DNA from: Thinopyrum elongatum | Taxonomy: Eukaryota; Streptophyta; Magnoliopsida; Poales; Poaceae | Length of the DNA: 64,000 nucleotides | Reading direction: 5' to 3' | NCBI GenBank assembly: GCA_011799875.1 | Contig: CM022302.1 | Location: 302,943,048 to 303,007,047, forward strand | Shown here: in pieces, positions 10,424 through 20,229 of the stretch | How the letters are laid out: each line of letters opens with the position of its first letter | Numbering within the stretch: the stretch's first letter is position 1 | Notes under the pieces: model-generated | What the model was told of the DNA's origin: nothing | The model's database searches: none | What the model saw: only the letters and a program-made list of their open reading frames with translations | Program-made: the position numbers and the translations under genes

Positions 10424-11509
10424 CAGCTTGTCAAGAAGCAGAAGGCGGAATATGAGAAGAGAGATAGGAAGAAGGACCAAGAGGGTGCCAGAGGAAAGGG
10501 CCGTGGCAATAGAGGGGGCCACTGCGGCAAGGCCCCGCAGCAAAAGGACAAACCTGCTAGAGGCCGTGAGAAGAAAGAAGGAGATGGTGAAAGTGATGAA
10601 GGGGATGAAGAAGAAACCAGCGAACAAGAATTCCAGAAAACAACTGAAGCCATGTGTATCGACGGAGGTGCATCTTCGCACTCCTCTCACTGCCAGCTCA
10701 AGCAGTGGGCACAAGAGGTCAATGCCGTGGAGCCAGCTGCAGACTCCCGGAAACCGCTCAAGTGGTCCCGCACGCCTATCATCTTTGATGAAGAGGATCA
10801 CCCCGACCGCACTACCAGGGTAGGGTGTTTGCCGTTGTTGGTCTCCCCAACAATCCGCAACCTCAAAGTCACAAAGATGCTAGTTGATGGCGGGGCTGGG
10901 TTGAATCTGATATCCCCCAAAGTGGTCTGCAAGCTACAGATCCCTGATGAAGAGCTCAAGGTTACTGGCATGTTCCAAGGAATCAACCCCGGTAGGAGCC
11001 GTCCTAATGGAAAAATTACGCTGCCGGTAACATTTGGTGGGGAGCTGAACTACTGGACCGAGAGGGTTGTGTTTGACATTGTTGAACTTCCCTTGCTATA
11101 CAATGGAATTCTTGGTTGTCTAGCTCTGGCGAAATTCATGGCAACATCCCACTATGCTTACAACACCTTGAAGATGCCAGAGCCATTGGGTATCATTTCC
11201 ATTCCATCAGATAAGAGAGATGCAATTATATGTGTGGATCAGATGTATCGAGACATGGTAGCAGCTGAAGCTGTAGAAGCCATGGCTCCCACCAAGGAGG
11301 CAAGGAAGGGAAAGAAAGCTAGCAGAGATGCCGGCAAGGACTCTGGGAAGCGCACCTCTCTGGAGTGCACCGCACCTGTTGAGGACTCGCTAGAGAGTTC
11401 CACTAGCAAAAGGCCCAAGGCTACACCACCTGCTGTGAGAAAGGTCCCGGCAAGGCAGGATGGCACTGACGGTACATTCACCATCGGCGCCACCCTTGAT
11501 GAGAAATAG
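10424..11509 (+). pseudogene. Gag C-terminus and aspartic protease of element A
   Basis: The basic, glycine-rich gag tail (about 10424-10620) is followed by 'QEFQKTTEAMCIDGG', then 'HTPIIFDEEDHPDRTT'-like sequence and the protease core 'MLVDGGAGLNLIS' at about 10878-10916. 'YNGILG' (about 11100-11117) is the second protease signature. A frameshift separates the 10428 region from the frame beginning at 10652. The frame 10652-11509 ends in TAG at 11507-11509, the same position as the TAA in element B, and pol continues in the same frame beyond it. The protease would release gag and pol products; this copy is decayed. Confidence 0.85.
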
Positions 11510-14500
11510 GAAAGGGCGCTCATTGCCTTCCTGCGGGCGAATGTTGATGTGTTTGCTTGGAAACCATCTGACATCCCCGGTGTTCCCAAGGAGGCAATCG
11601 AGCACCACCTTACTGTCTGCCCTCACGCCTGGCCCGTCAAGCAGAAGGTTAGGAAGCAGGCTTTAGAGCGGCAATAGTTCATTGCCGAGGAAATCAAGAA
11701 ACTTGAAGCAGCTGGTTTGGTCAGAGGAGTGCTGCATCCAACATGTTTAGCAAACCCAGTGGTGGTGCGCAAGGCAAATGGGAAGTGGAGGCTCTGCATT
11801 GACTTCACAGACTTGAACAAAGCGTGCCCAAAGGACCCTTTCCCCTTGCCGCACATTGATCAGATTGTGGACTCCACTTTCGGGTGTGATTTGCTTTCCT
11901 TTTTGGATGCGTACTCCAAGTACCATCAGATATTCATGTCCAAGGAAGATGAAGAGAAGAACGCGTTCATAACTCCATGTGGCACATACTGCTTTGTACG
12001 TATGCCTTTCGGGTTGAAGAGCGCTTGATCCACTTTTGCAAGAGCGGTACAGATTGGTTTCGAACCACAGCTGCACAGGAACGTAGAAGCTTACATGGAT
12101 GATATAGTGGTCAAAACCTAGGACACGTCAACACTCATTCAAGATTTGGAAGAGACCTTTGCAAACTTGTGCAAGATCAATTTGAAGTTAAATCCTGAGA
12201 AGTGTGTGTTCGGTGTTCCCTCTGGGAAGCTACTTGGTTTCTTTGTGTTTCACCGAGGGATAGAGGCCAACCCCGATAAGATCAAAGTGATCGAGCAGAT
12301 ACAAGCACCCAAGACTGTCAAGGATGTGAGGCGGTTAACTGGATGCGTTGCCGCGTTGAGTAGGTTCATTTCCAAGTCTGCCGAGTGTGCCTTGCCTTTC
12401 TTCAAGATTTTAAAGAAGGCAGGTCCGATGAAGTGGACCCCGGAGGCAGAAGCAGAGCTGCAAGACCTGAAATCCAACCTTTCCTCTGCTCCGACCTTAG
12501 TCACTCTGAAACCACAAGAGCCATTGCTGCTATACTTAGCAGCGATGAACCAAGTGGTTAGTGCAGCGCCGGTGGTGCAGCGGAAGTGGATGAAGAAGCA
12601 GCTATGGCAACTATCCCTTCCGGAGACAAAACTGAACCAGTCACGGCAGAATTGGGCACAACTCTAAGGAAAGCAGAGCAAGTTAGCGATGGCAATCCCA
12701 AGACCGTGGCAAAGAAGAAAGTGGTGCAACGACCAGTGTACTTTCTCAGCTCCCTATTACAGGGGGCTAGGTCAAGGTACTCTGGAGTGCAGAAACTGAT
12801 CTTCAGCCTCATCATGGCCTCGAGGAAACTACGCCACTACTTCCAAGCCCATGAGATCATAGTTGTCACTCGTTTCCCACTGCAGCGTATACTGAGGAAC
12901 CCTGAAGCTACCGGCAGGATAGTTGAATCGGCACTAGAGCTGCCAAGCTTTGGCCTGAAGTATGAAAGTACCTCAACCATTCAGAGCAGAGCGTTAGCAG
13001 AGTTCATTGCAGAATGGACGCCCACTCCAGATGAAGAAATACCTGAGACAGTTATCCCCGGCAAGGAGGCGCCTCAGGAGTGTACCGTGTACTTTGATGG
13101 TGCTTTCTCGTTGCAGGGCGCTGGAGCTAGCGTGATTTTTGTTGCACCCACCAGAGAGCATCTCAAGTATGTAGTTCAAATACACTTTCCCCGGGAGAAG
13201 GCCACCAACAACACTGCTGAGTATGAAGGGCTCCTTGTCGGGCTCAGAATTGCGGTGGAGTTGGGAATCAAGAAAATGATCATCCGTGGAGACTCGCAGC
13301 TTGTGGTGAGACAAATTAATAAGGATTACCAGAGTCCGTTGATGGAGGCATATGTAGAGCAAGTGAGAGAGCACTTTGATGGATTACAAACAGAGCACGT
13401 GCCATGTGCGGAGAACAGCATTGCTGATCATTTATCAAAGTGCGTTGCGTAGAAGCTCCCTGTGGAACCTGGAACTTTTGTCCTGCACCTAACTCAACCA
13501 TCAGTATCCCCTTCAATGACGGCCAAAAAAAGGAGGAGGTTGGACTCCGGCAAGTATCTCCTGGCAGGGCTTCCCGAAGCCGCTGGTAGAGAGGCTGCCG
13601 GGAACAACTCCTTTTCGGATGGTGAGCAGCACCCTCTCGCGGAACCACAAGTTCTTGCGGTCAAGGTGAGCGCTCCCACAAATGAGGAGGTGCCATTAGT
13701 CCTTGTTGTTGAGCCTCAGGCTCCAACTAGGGTGCAGCACATTGTCCATTTCCTTCAAACAGGAGAACTTCCCGAAGAGCAAGAAGAAGCTGAAAGAGTA
13801 GCCCGGAGGTCAAATATGTACCAGTTTATCGATGATACACTGTACAGGAAAAGGCCGAATGGTGTGAAATTGAAGTGCATTTGCCGGGAAGATGGGCAGA
13901 AACTACTGGCAGAAATACATGGGGGTATGTGTGGCTCTCATATTGGATCAAGAGCCCTGGATGGAAAAGCCTTCCGGCAGGGTTTCTACTGGCCCACGGC
14001 CCTCTAGGATGCAATTGAGCTAGTCACCAAACGTGAAGCCTGCCAGTTCCATCAACCAGCTCAAGTTCTCCAGACGATCCCTTTATCCTGGCCATTTTCG
14101 ATCTGGGGGCTTGACATCCTAGGCCCCTTCCCCCGTGCTACCGGGGGCTTTGAATTCTTGTACATTGCAATCGACAAGTTTACAAAGTGGCCGGAAGTGG
14201 AGCCAGTGAGGAAGGTGACCGCGCAGTCAGCTATCAAGTTCCTAAAAGGATTGGTGTGCCATTTTGGAGTACCCGCCAGAGTGATCACCGATAATGGCAC
14301 CCAATTCACGAGCCGCGCCTTCATGCAGACATACAAAACCTTGGGAGCAAGGTCTCTTTTGCCTCTGTTGCTCATTCCAAGAGCAATGGACAAGCTGAAA
14401 GGATGAACGCTAAAGTGCTGTGTGGGCTCAAGACAAGAACTTTTGACAAGTTGCAGAAGTGCGGCAGATGTTGGATCGACGAGCTGCCGGTGGTACTTTG

Positions 14501-14932
14501 ATCCCTCCGTACGACACCGAATCGAGCCACCGGCCAGACTCCCTTCTCCCTAGTCTATGGGACAGAAGCACGGAACTCATATACGGGTCACCTCGAGTAC
14601 TTGCCTACGATGAAGTAAAGCAAGAGCAGCTTTGACATGATGAAGCCATGCTCCTCGAGGAAGATCGTCTCCGGGCCGCTGTGCGTGCTGCACGCTACCA
14701 GCAAGCCTTGCGTCGCTATCATAGCCGCATGATTCATGCCCAGAGCCTTGAGTAAGGCGACCTTGTCCTTAGGCGTGTTCAATCCGCCAAGGGTTCCAAC
14801 AAGTTGACGCCAAAGTGGGAAGGCCCTTACCAGGTAGTACGAGTCACCAGACCTGGCGCAGTCCGTCTGGAGACCAAAGATGGCATTAAGGTGCAAAACT
14901 CATGGAATATTAAGCATCTTCGCAAGTTCTAG
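11510..14932 (+). pseudogene. Pol of element A: RT, RNase H (two domains), integrase
   Basis: RT is recognised by 'GKWRLCIDFTDLNKACPKD' (about 11780), 'FLDAYSKYHQI' (about 11900), 'MPFGLKSA' (about 12003) and the catalytic 'YMDD' at 12092-12103. A degenerate RNase H follows (about 12720-12960), then a second RNase H with 'YFDGAF' (about 13090), 'AEYEGL' (about 13220), 'RGDSQLVV' (about 13288) and 'IADHLSK' (about 13420), giving D, E, D, D. Integrase shows 'GLDILGPF', 'TDNGTQF' and part of the region after it. Breaks include in-frame stops at about 11674, 12026, 12118, 13450 and 14005, a frameshift near 12580, a further frameshift near 14345, a 15-bp deletion near 14050 and another deletion near 14560. 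The double RNase H is a Tat-lineage character. Confidence 0.9.
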
Positions 14933-16079
14933 CCGTAAGGCGCGGCTGCCGGGCTCAGCCCCGGCAACCACCTTTTGTACAAGCCTTGCTGATGTGCATG
15001 TAACCCTTTGTACAAAGCCAGGCGCAGACCCTGTTCAAAGATAATAAAATGAAGCGCCGGCACCTAAAACTTGCATGCATGTTTACTTTAGGATGATTCT
15101 GCCATGGTCATTTAGAGAGGGTCATATGCTGCTATTTTTCCCCTACGCTAACCACAGGGCCCCTGCCGTGGATAAAATCCCAAGGAGGAGAAGAGAGAAC
15201 AAGCTTGCATATTGGCCCTCGGCAACCCAAAGTAGATAAGTTCCCTTTAAGACATCCATAGTGTACCTCTCTGAGGAAAACTTGTGCGTAGAAAAACCTT
15301 GTCACCCTCAAAAATTTGTGCTCCCATATTTTGGTTCAAAGATTACCTCAGTTAGACTGGTTGCAGTGGCATTTGGGAAAAGGGTTGACAAAGGGCCAGT
15401 CATCTTCCACGCTCCTAAAATCGTCAGGCCGAGCCTCGCGGCAGCAATGGAAGGGACCGGCAAGATGTCTTGCCAGAAAACCTTGTTTACTTGAAAGTAT
15501 AGAGGAGTAATTCCTCTGCATGGGTATGATACATGCACAAGTGCCCGGCAAGCATATATTTTTTCATTAATATGCGGATAAGCAAGTACAAGCCTTATAG
15601 AGTACAAATAGGGATGAAAAGATTACATAATTTAAGATAAAGTTTGGCAAGTGCCTACATGTTTTAGATTGAAAAAAGATAAGTGCCCCGTAATGCCTTT
15701 CTTGTCCCTCTCCTCCTAGGAGCTATAGTGGGAGGTGAAGAGGGCAAATGGAGTGCATGGGCAGAAGCCCAGCCTGACTCCATCAGGGCCCGCGGGACGC
15801 AGTCTGACAAGATCGAGAGGGGCGGGGGCGAAGACGACGGACGGAGAGAGCGGCTAGGCGATGCCCTGGTCACCACCGCCAGGACTAGTGGAACGCGGCA
15901 GGAGGGTCACCGGCAGGGAAGATGAAGCCGGAGTCCACGGGGAAGCCTGCCGAGGTCCAGCTGGAGGAGGCGGAGACGTCCACACCCAATAGCCCGGCAA
16001 ATTGCTCTGCCGGGGAGAACACCAGGTGGAGATGATGGTACCGCTGGTGCCTTGCTGACGGTGACGGTGCGTCCGACGC
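14933..16079. other. Spacer of element A between pol and the antisense gene
   Basis: It begins with an imperfect hairpin, 'GGCTGCCGGG' against 'CCCCGGCAACC' (about 14944-14969), at the place where element B has a perfect one. The rest (about 15000-16079) has only short shadow ORFs and several GCCGGCA-type words. I see no gene. Confidence 0.6.
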
Positions 16080-16738
16080 TCAGCTAGAGTTCGAGTCACC
16101 GTCCTCCCGCTCAGTGCCGTCATCATCGCCGTCACTGTCCTCTTCGTCACTGTCACTCGAGGAGGAGCTTTCGTCATCAGTCGAGCTTTCCGTGCAGCAC
16201 CCTAAGCGAGCACCCGAACTCCCGAAGACCTTGATGGAGAGCAGATTGGCCTCCATTAACTTGAAATGGAGAACGTGCCCCGCCGCCAAGCTATGGGTAT
16301 GAGAAAAAGTTTTCCAGCTACGTCGGAGAAGCATGACATGAGGCACGGGAACTCTACATCCGCCCGCATGCTGCCATTACAGCAACCACTCATGTGCACC
16401 TTCATTCCTGGCAGTTGTTCTACTTCCATCACCCTTGCGAAAGGGGTAGGAAGCCGAAGACGGTTGCGTGGTGGCCTGCACAGTTTGATGATGAACTCCA
16501 GCGGTTGGTCCCTGATGTGGCCTTCCATCAGGGCCATGGCGACTGGGGGAGGAGCGACCAGGGCACCACCATGTCCTCCTCAGCCCCGCGTGCCACGACG
16601 GCCACGCCCACGCCCTGCGGCACCACCTTGTGCGCTAGATTCAGCCCCTACATCCCCAGCAGGGGGAGGGAGGCGCTACCGAGAAGAGACCCTCATCGCC
16701 ACCGCTGGAGCACGACCACGTCCTCTTCCCCTCACCAT
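16080..16738 (-). pseudogene. Antisense B3-like domain gene carried by element A
   Basis: Reading minus from ATG 16738, the frame gives an Arg/Gly-rich N-terminus starting 'MVRGRGRGRAPAVA', then 'MALMEGHIRDQPLEFIIKL', 'RLRLPTPFARVM', 'GCCNGSMRADVEFP'. After a frameshift near 16346 it continues 'HVMLLRRSWKTFSHTHSL', 'GHVLHFKLMEANLLSIKVFG' and an acidic serine-rich tail ('SSSSSDSDEEDSDGDDDG') to TGA at 16080-16082. The 'RLP..F', 'LLRR.WKTF', 'GH.L.FK' and 'L.VKVFG' pattern fits a plant B3 DNA-binding fold; this assignment is by motif, without a profile search. Two stops interrupt the N-terminal part. It lies on the strand opposite to gag-pol, between pol and the 3' LTR, so it is an extra gene of the element, now decayed. 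It may derive from a captured host B3 gene. Confidence 0.65.
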
Positions 16739-16805
16739 AGTGGAAGAGAGATACAAGGAGAAGAAAGAGGAGATATGTGTGGGTGAGCCCCTCGCCCACG
16801 TCCCC

Positions 16806-16812
16806 TTTTATA
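16806..16812 (-). promoter_or_regulatory. TATA box for the antisense B3-like gene
   Basis: The minus strand reads CCCTATAAAAGGGG here, 68 bp upstream of the ATG at 16738. Position and sequence fit a plant core promoter reading against the element. The upstream stretch 16815-17280 contains no gene I can support and may hold its regulatory sequence. Confidence 0.55.
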
Positions 16813-17280
16813 GGGAAGCATGGTTGAGGGATGGCTCCTCACCACCCGGAAGGCAACCATCCCACTCCACCAATCATGTCCCTCTGCGTCACTCACGACG
16901 TCCAGGATCAATGACCGCCCTCCTACGCCTATCCACGGCGCCGAGCTTTCTGCCATGGCACTCATTCCCGCGCTCTACGCGTCCGCCACCAACCCTACGC
17001 AATGCATGCAGCGTATGTGGCGGAAACGGCAGGCGTAGTGGGATGAGTAAAATGGCAGTTACCTCCCCGTGAACGTGGGCAGCTCATGAGCTATTACGTG
17101 GGTAACCCCACGTTGTTCCGCACGACTCGCAGGAAAATCGAAAACTGATTCAATCACAGGTCAATGAAGAAGCAAGGAAGATATCAAGAAAGACATGAAT
17201 CCTATTGCGGTTTGGCCAAAGTTTGCTCCTGTGTATTTATTGGGGCCTACACCACCGATGCCGGGCGACACATATGGGCC

Positions 17281-17295
17281 AGGCCCGGGGGCTCC
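17281..17295 (+). other. Polypurine tract of element A
   Basis: AGGCCCGGGGGCTCC directly precedes the 3' LTR start TGTCGG. The same GGCCCGGGGGCTCC precedes the 3' LTR of element B at 57950-57963. Confidence 0.7.
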
Positions 17296-18217
17296 TGTCG
17301 GTGCAACAAACATTCCCGTTTGATTGTCTAGACTTATACACAGACATACTGGCATCGCATGCCCTACACCAAGCTACAAAGCAAAACCAAGCCAGAAGAA
17401 CCGCTCTTCGTGAGATCAAGGAGCGGTTCAAGAAGACCAAGACAGCAGAGCACCACCTTGGGGAGGCCTCCCTTGCCGGGCAGGAGAGCCTGGCCGGGTC
17501 GAGGCCACCCCAGGGACAAGTCAAAGATTTCCCCGGCAAGCTTGTCGGGTCCACCAAGGGCGAGGACTCCCACCAAGGCTCCACCGCTCCACAGCTCCAC
17601 CGCACCACAACGCAAATCACCTATCAATCCGGTGTCAAGCCTCCAAGTGATTAAGTGGCTACCACCAAGCACGTGGCAGCGCATTAGAAGACAAATTACT
17701 CTCATGTGACACCCGCCAGAGGCGTGTCAAACAGATAACCAGAAGATGGTTAAGTGGCACGGCAGGCTTGCTGGGCTTCACCCTCAACACGACACCTAGC
17801 AGTGCATTTAATGCGCTTTGTCCTAACTGCCAGATTTAGGTATGATAGCACTGTTAGCTATCTAATCACTAGATAAAGTCCGTTTTGCCACTGTGGTCAC
17901 CCCTTGAGCTATAAAAGGAGGTCCAAGGCTAATTAGCAAAGGATTCGGACCCTCACACACTTGTACGTGCGTAGCTGCTTTCCCCGAGGCCACCTTGTCA
18001 GGCTTTAGCACTGCGTGTACATCGTGTTCCTACATCCAATCTACCAAAGCAGGAGTAGGATTTTATGCTTCCCAGCGGCCCGAACCTGGGTAAAAACCAC
18101 CAGCGTCACCACCATCGTGTTGTTTCATGGCCTCCGCTCTTTATGCAACGTGATCTTCCCACTTGCCGAACCACAAGGAGCCGATGGCCTCGTAGGTGAT
18201 CGTGTCCACCCACGACA
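17296..18217 (+). repeat. 3' LTR of element A
   Basis: It starts TGTCGGTGCAACAAAC and ends CCACCCACGACA, 922 bp. It shares ordered blocks with the LTRs of element B, including TATAAAAGGAGG and 'CAGCGGCCCGAACCTGGGTA', but is longer and divergent in the middle. It contains a near-palindrome CCCGGCAAGCTTGTCGGG at 17532-17549. Confidence 0.85.
17910..17916 (+). promoter_or_regulatory. TATA box in the LTR of element A
   Basis: TATAAAA in the context GAGCTATAAAAGGAGGTCC. Element B has the same context at the same relative place, which supports it as the LTR core promoter. Confidence 0.65.
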
Positions 18218-19502
18218 AGTAGCTTTTCGCTTGGGATTTGTTTAGTTAAAAGTTAGCCATTGCAACTTCGTTTACTTTGTTTGGGTCCAACGACCAGGCC
18301 AAGACCGCTTTCGGATCTCCACTTTTATCAATATTTCATATATATTCGCATCATCATCCCTTCCGCTGTGGACCACCGACATCCATCAGTTTCCAACATG
18401 TGCTCCCCATCATTCATTGTCATAATCACACTTGAGGTCGTCCGCATCTTCACTTGATCCAATCTGCATCTTATCTAGTTTGTTTTGCAAATAGTAAAAA
18501 AAAGTAACAAAAAAAGAGAGAAGAAAAAAGTAAAAAAAGTTAGAGAAAAAAAGTGAGAAGAAAAAAAGAGAAATTTTAGATCTATCTAGACTCAATCTCA
18601 TACCTGAATTCGGATTGGAATCTATTTTGCGCAATGTTCAGTAAATAGGCATATCTTTCGCATACGAAGTCCATTTTGGCTGCACGAGTACTCAAATTAA
18701 AGCTAGTAACGAGCCGCATCCGAATAGTTGCAAAAAATAGCTCGATATTTGGCACCTCAAAATCGGCTTCTAAATAGGTCTTTTTGCCCTCTGAAGTTTG
18801 CGAACATAGTTTGTTACAATTTTTCAGGCCAGTTTTAGAATTTTTAGCCTCCTCATACCAACTCGGAATTGAGTGATTATTTTTGCATTGGAAATCTTGA
18901 GTCAGTAGCATTCTTGAGAAAAATTATAAAAAATTGGCACAGACTTTTCTGGAGGAAAGTTGGAGAGAGAATGTTTGGTATATCCTGGTTGGCGATTATT
19001 TCTCATCATTATCTTTACTGCCATTGTGATCTTCGCTTATATCTTGTTCTCCAGAGCTACTTCATATCATTTGTTGCTGCTAGTTGTGCTACTTCATGAC
19101 CCCATTAGTGTTCTAGGCTTGCGTCCCTACTCTGGTCTAGCCTAGGACCAACACAGTACTATCGTTGAGCATTTATTCAACATTGCAGCTCTGAAATGAT
19201 TATTGCTAATCTTTTGCTACAAGATATTTAAGCCTTCCAATCTCCACATATTTCTACAACATGCATAGCTATGTTCACCTGGCAATAGCCTGACACAATA
19301 TTTGGAGTTATTTGACATCGCTGGTTGCTGGTCCCCACTTGTTGCATAGTAAGAACCTGTAACACGTTGATATCTGCTATACTATGAATGTTTTACCACC
19401 ACATCCTAGTAGTTCATAGGAACATTATTCTCGAATTTTCTTTCTTGTTTTCTACTAATTAAGGTAGGTTCTGGAGTTGTTAGTTCTTGGGCTTCATCGA
19501 TC

Positions 19503-20130
19503 ATGGGAGACCCGCCACAACCTTAGAAATTACAACAACCATCACGAGAGGAGCAAAGACATCAGAATGCGCATAATCAGGTTCATGTTTCCATGCCACC
19601 CCTTAATGGTCAATTTAGGCCTGATTTATATATTGAATGGGAGTACAAAATGAATGCTATATTTTCATCCCATAATTTTGATGAGCGTAGAAAAATTAAA
19701 GCCGTGGTTAGTACTTTCGATAGTTTTGCTTTAGTTTGGTGCAACGAACATTGTTGGTTATACCCTTGTTATATTCCTACTACTTGGGGTGATTTCAAAC
19801 TTTTCATGAGAGATAGATTCATCTATGTTTATTATACTTGTGGCATGATTAAAAAACTACAATATTTAAAACAAGGTAGTGACACCATAACAAAACATTA
19901 TGATGATTTACAAACTACCTTGTTGCACTCTTTTTTAGAAGAAAGTGAAGAAGATTTTATGGATAGATTTTGGGGATGATTAAACCATGATATTCAGGAG
20001 ATACTAATTCATCAAGAGTGTTTCTTATGGATTGTTTGTTTTGTCCTGCTTGCAGAGCTGAACAGGAAATAAAACGACGTGTTGCCCACAAGGAGAACAA
20101 GCACACGGTGCACATTCCAAGAGGAGATTT
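19503..20130 (+). pseudogene. Gag of element G
   Basis: ATG at 19503 opens a Q/H-rich N-terminus (one TAG about eight codons in), then in the same frame 'YIEWEYKMNAIFSSHNFDE', 'TTWGDFKLFMRDRFI', 'KLQYLKQGSDTITKHYDDL' and 'ESEEDFMDRF'. This is the usual order of the retrotransposon gag domain of Ty3/gypsy elements (Y.eWE..m..iF, W..fk..mr.rF, L..LkqG..sv..Y). A TGA at 19977-19979 interrupts it, and gag-like sequence ('LNHDIQEIL', then an 'AHKENK'-like stretch in another frame) continues to about 20130. The zinc-knuckle part and pol are absent because element F interrupts the region. Confidence 0.75.
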
Positions 20131-20224
20131 CTAATACGAACTATGCAATAATTTATTTATGTTATCCACGACAAAAATACTTCACGGAGTTTTGTGCCAT
20201 GTCTAATTGCAGGTGTATAGGACA

Positions 20225-20229
20225 CTTGT
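20225..20229. repeat. Probable left target-site duplication of element F (CTTGT)
   Basis: Five bases directly left of the F LTR. The partner copy would lie beyond the far end of the 5' LTR of F, outside the window, so this is inferred from the LTR start only. Confidence 0.4.

Larger units (their letters stand above)
2057..18217 (+). mobile_element. Element A: Tat-lineage Ty3/gypsy retrotransposon, 5' part missing
   Basis: Plus-strand order is gag (2059-2969), insertion of element S, rest of gag and protease (10424-11509), RT, RNase H and integrase (11510-14932), an antisense B3-like gene (16738-16080), polypurine tract and 3' LTR (17296-18217). It is colinear with and clearly related to element B from gag to the end of pol. 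The gag-pro-RT-RH-INT order and a second RNase H after the degenerate one place it in the Tat lineage. The 5' LTR is not in the window. The right flank starts at 18218 (AGTAG); the matching left duplication cannot be seen. Confidence 0.9.
18218..20229 (+). mobile_element. Element G: leader and gag fragment of a gypsy element
   Basis: About 1.3 kb without ORFs (18218-19502), including a purine-rich tract at 18493-18575 on the plus strand, is followed by a gag at 19503. It is bounded on the left by the 3' LTR of A and on the right by the LTR of F, so both were inserted in G or joined to it. No LTR, PBS or pol of G is visible. The leader reading is an inference from the gag that follows. Confidence 0.55.
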
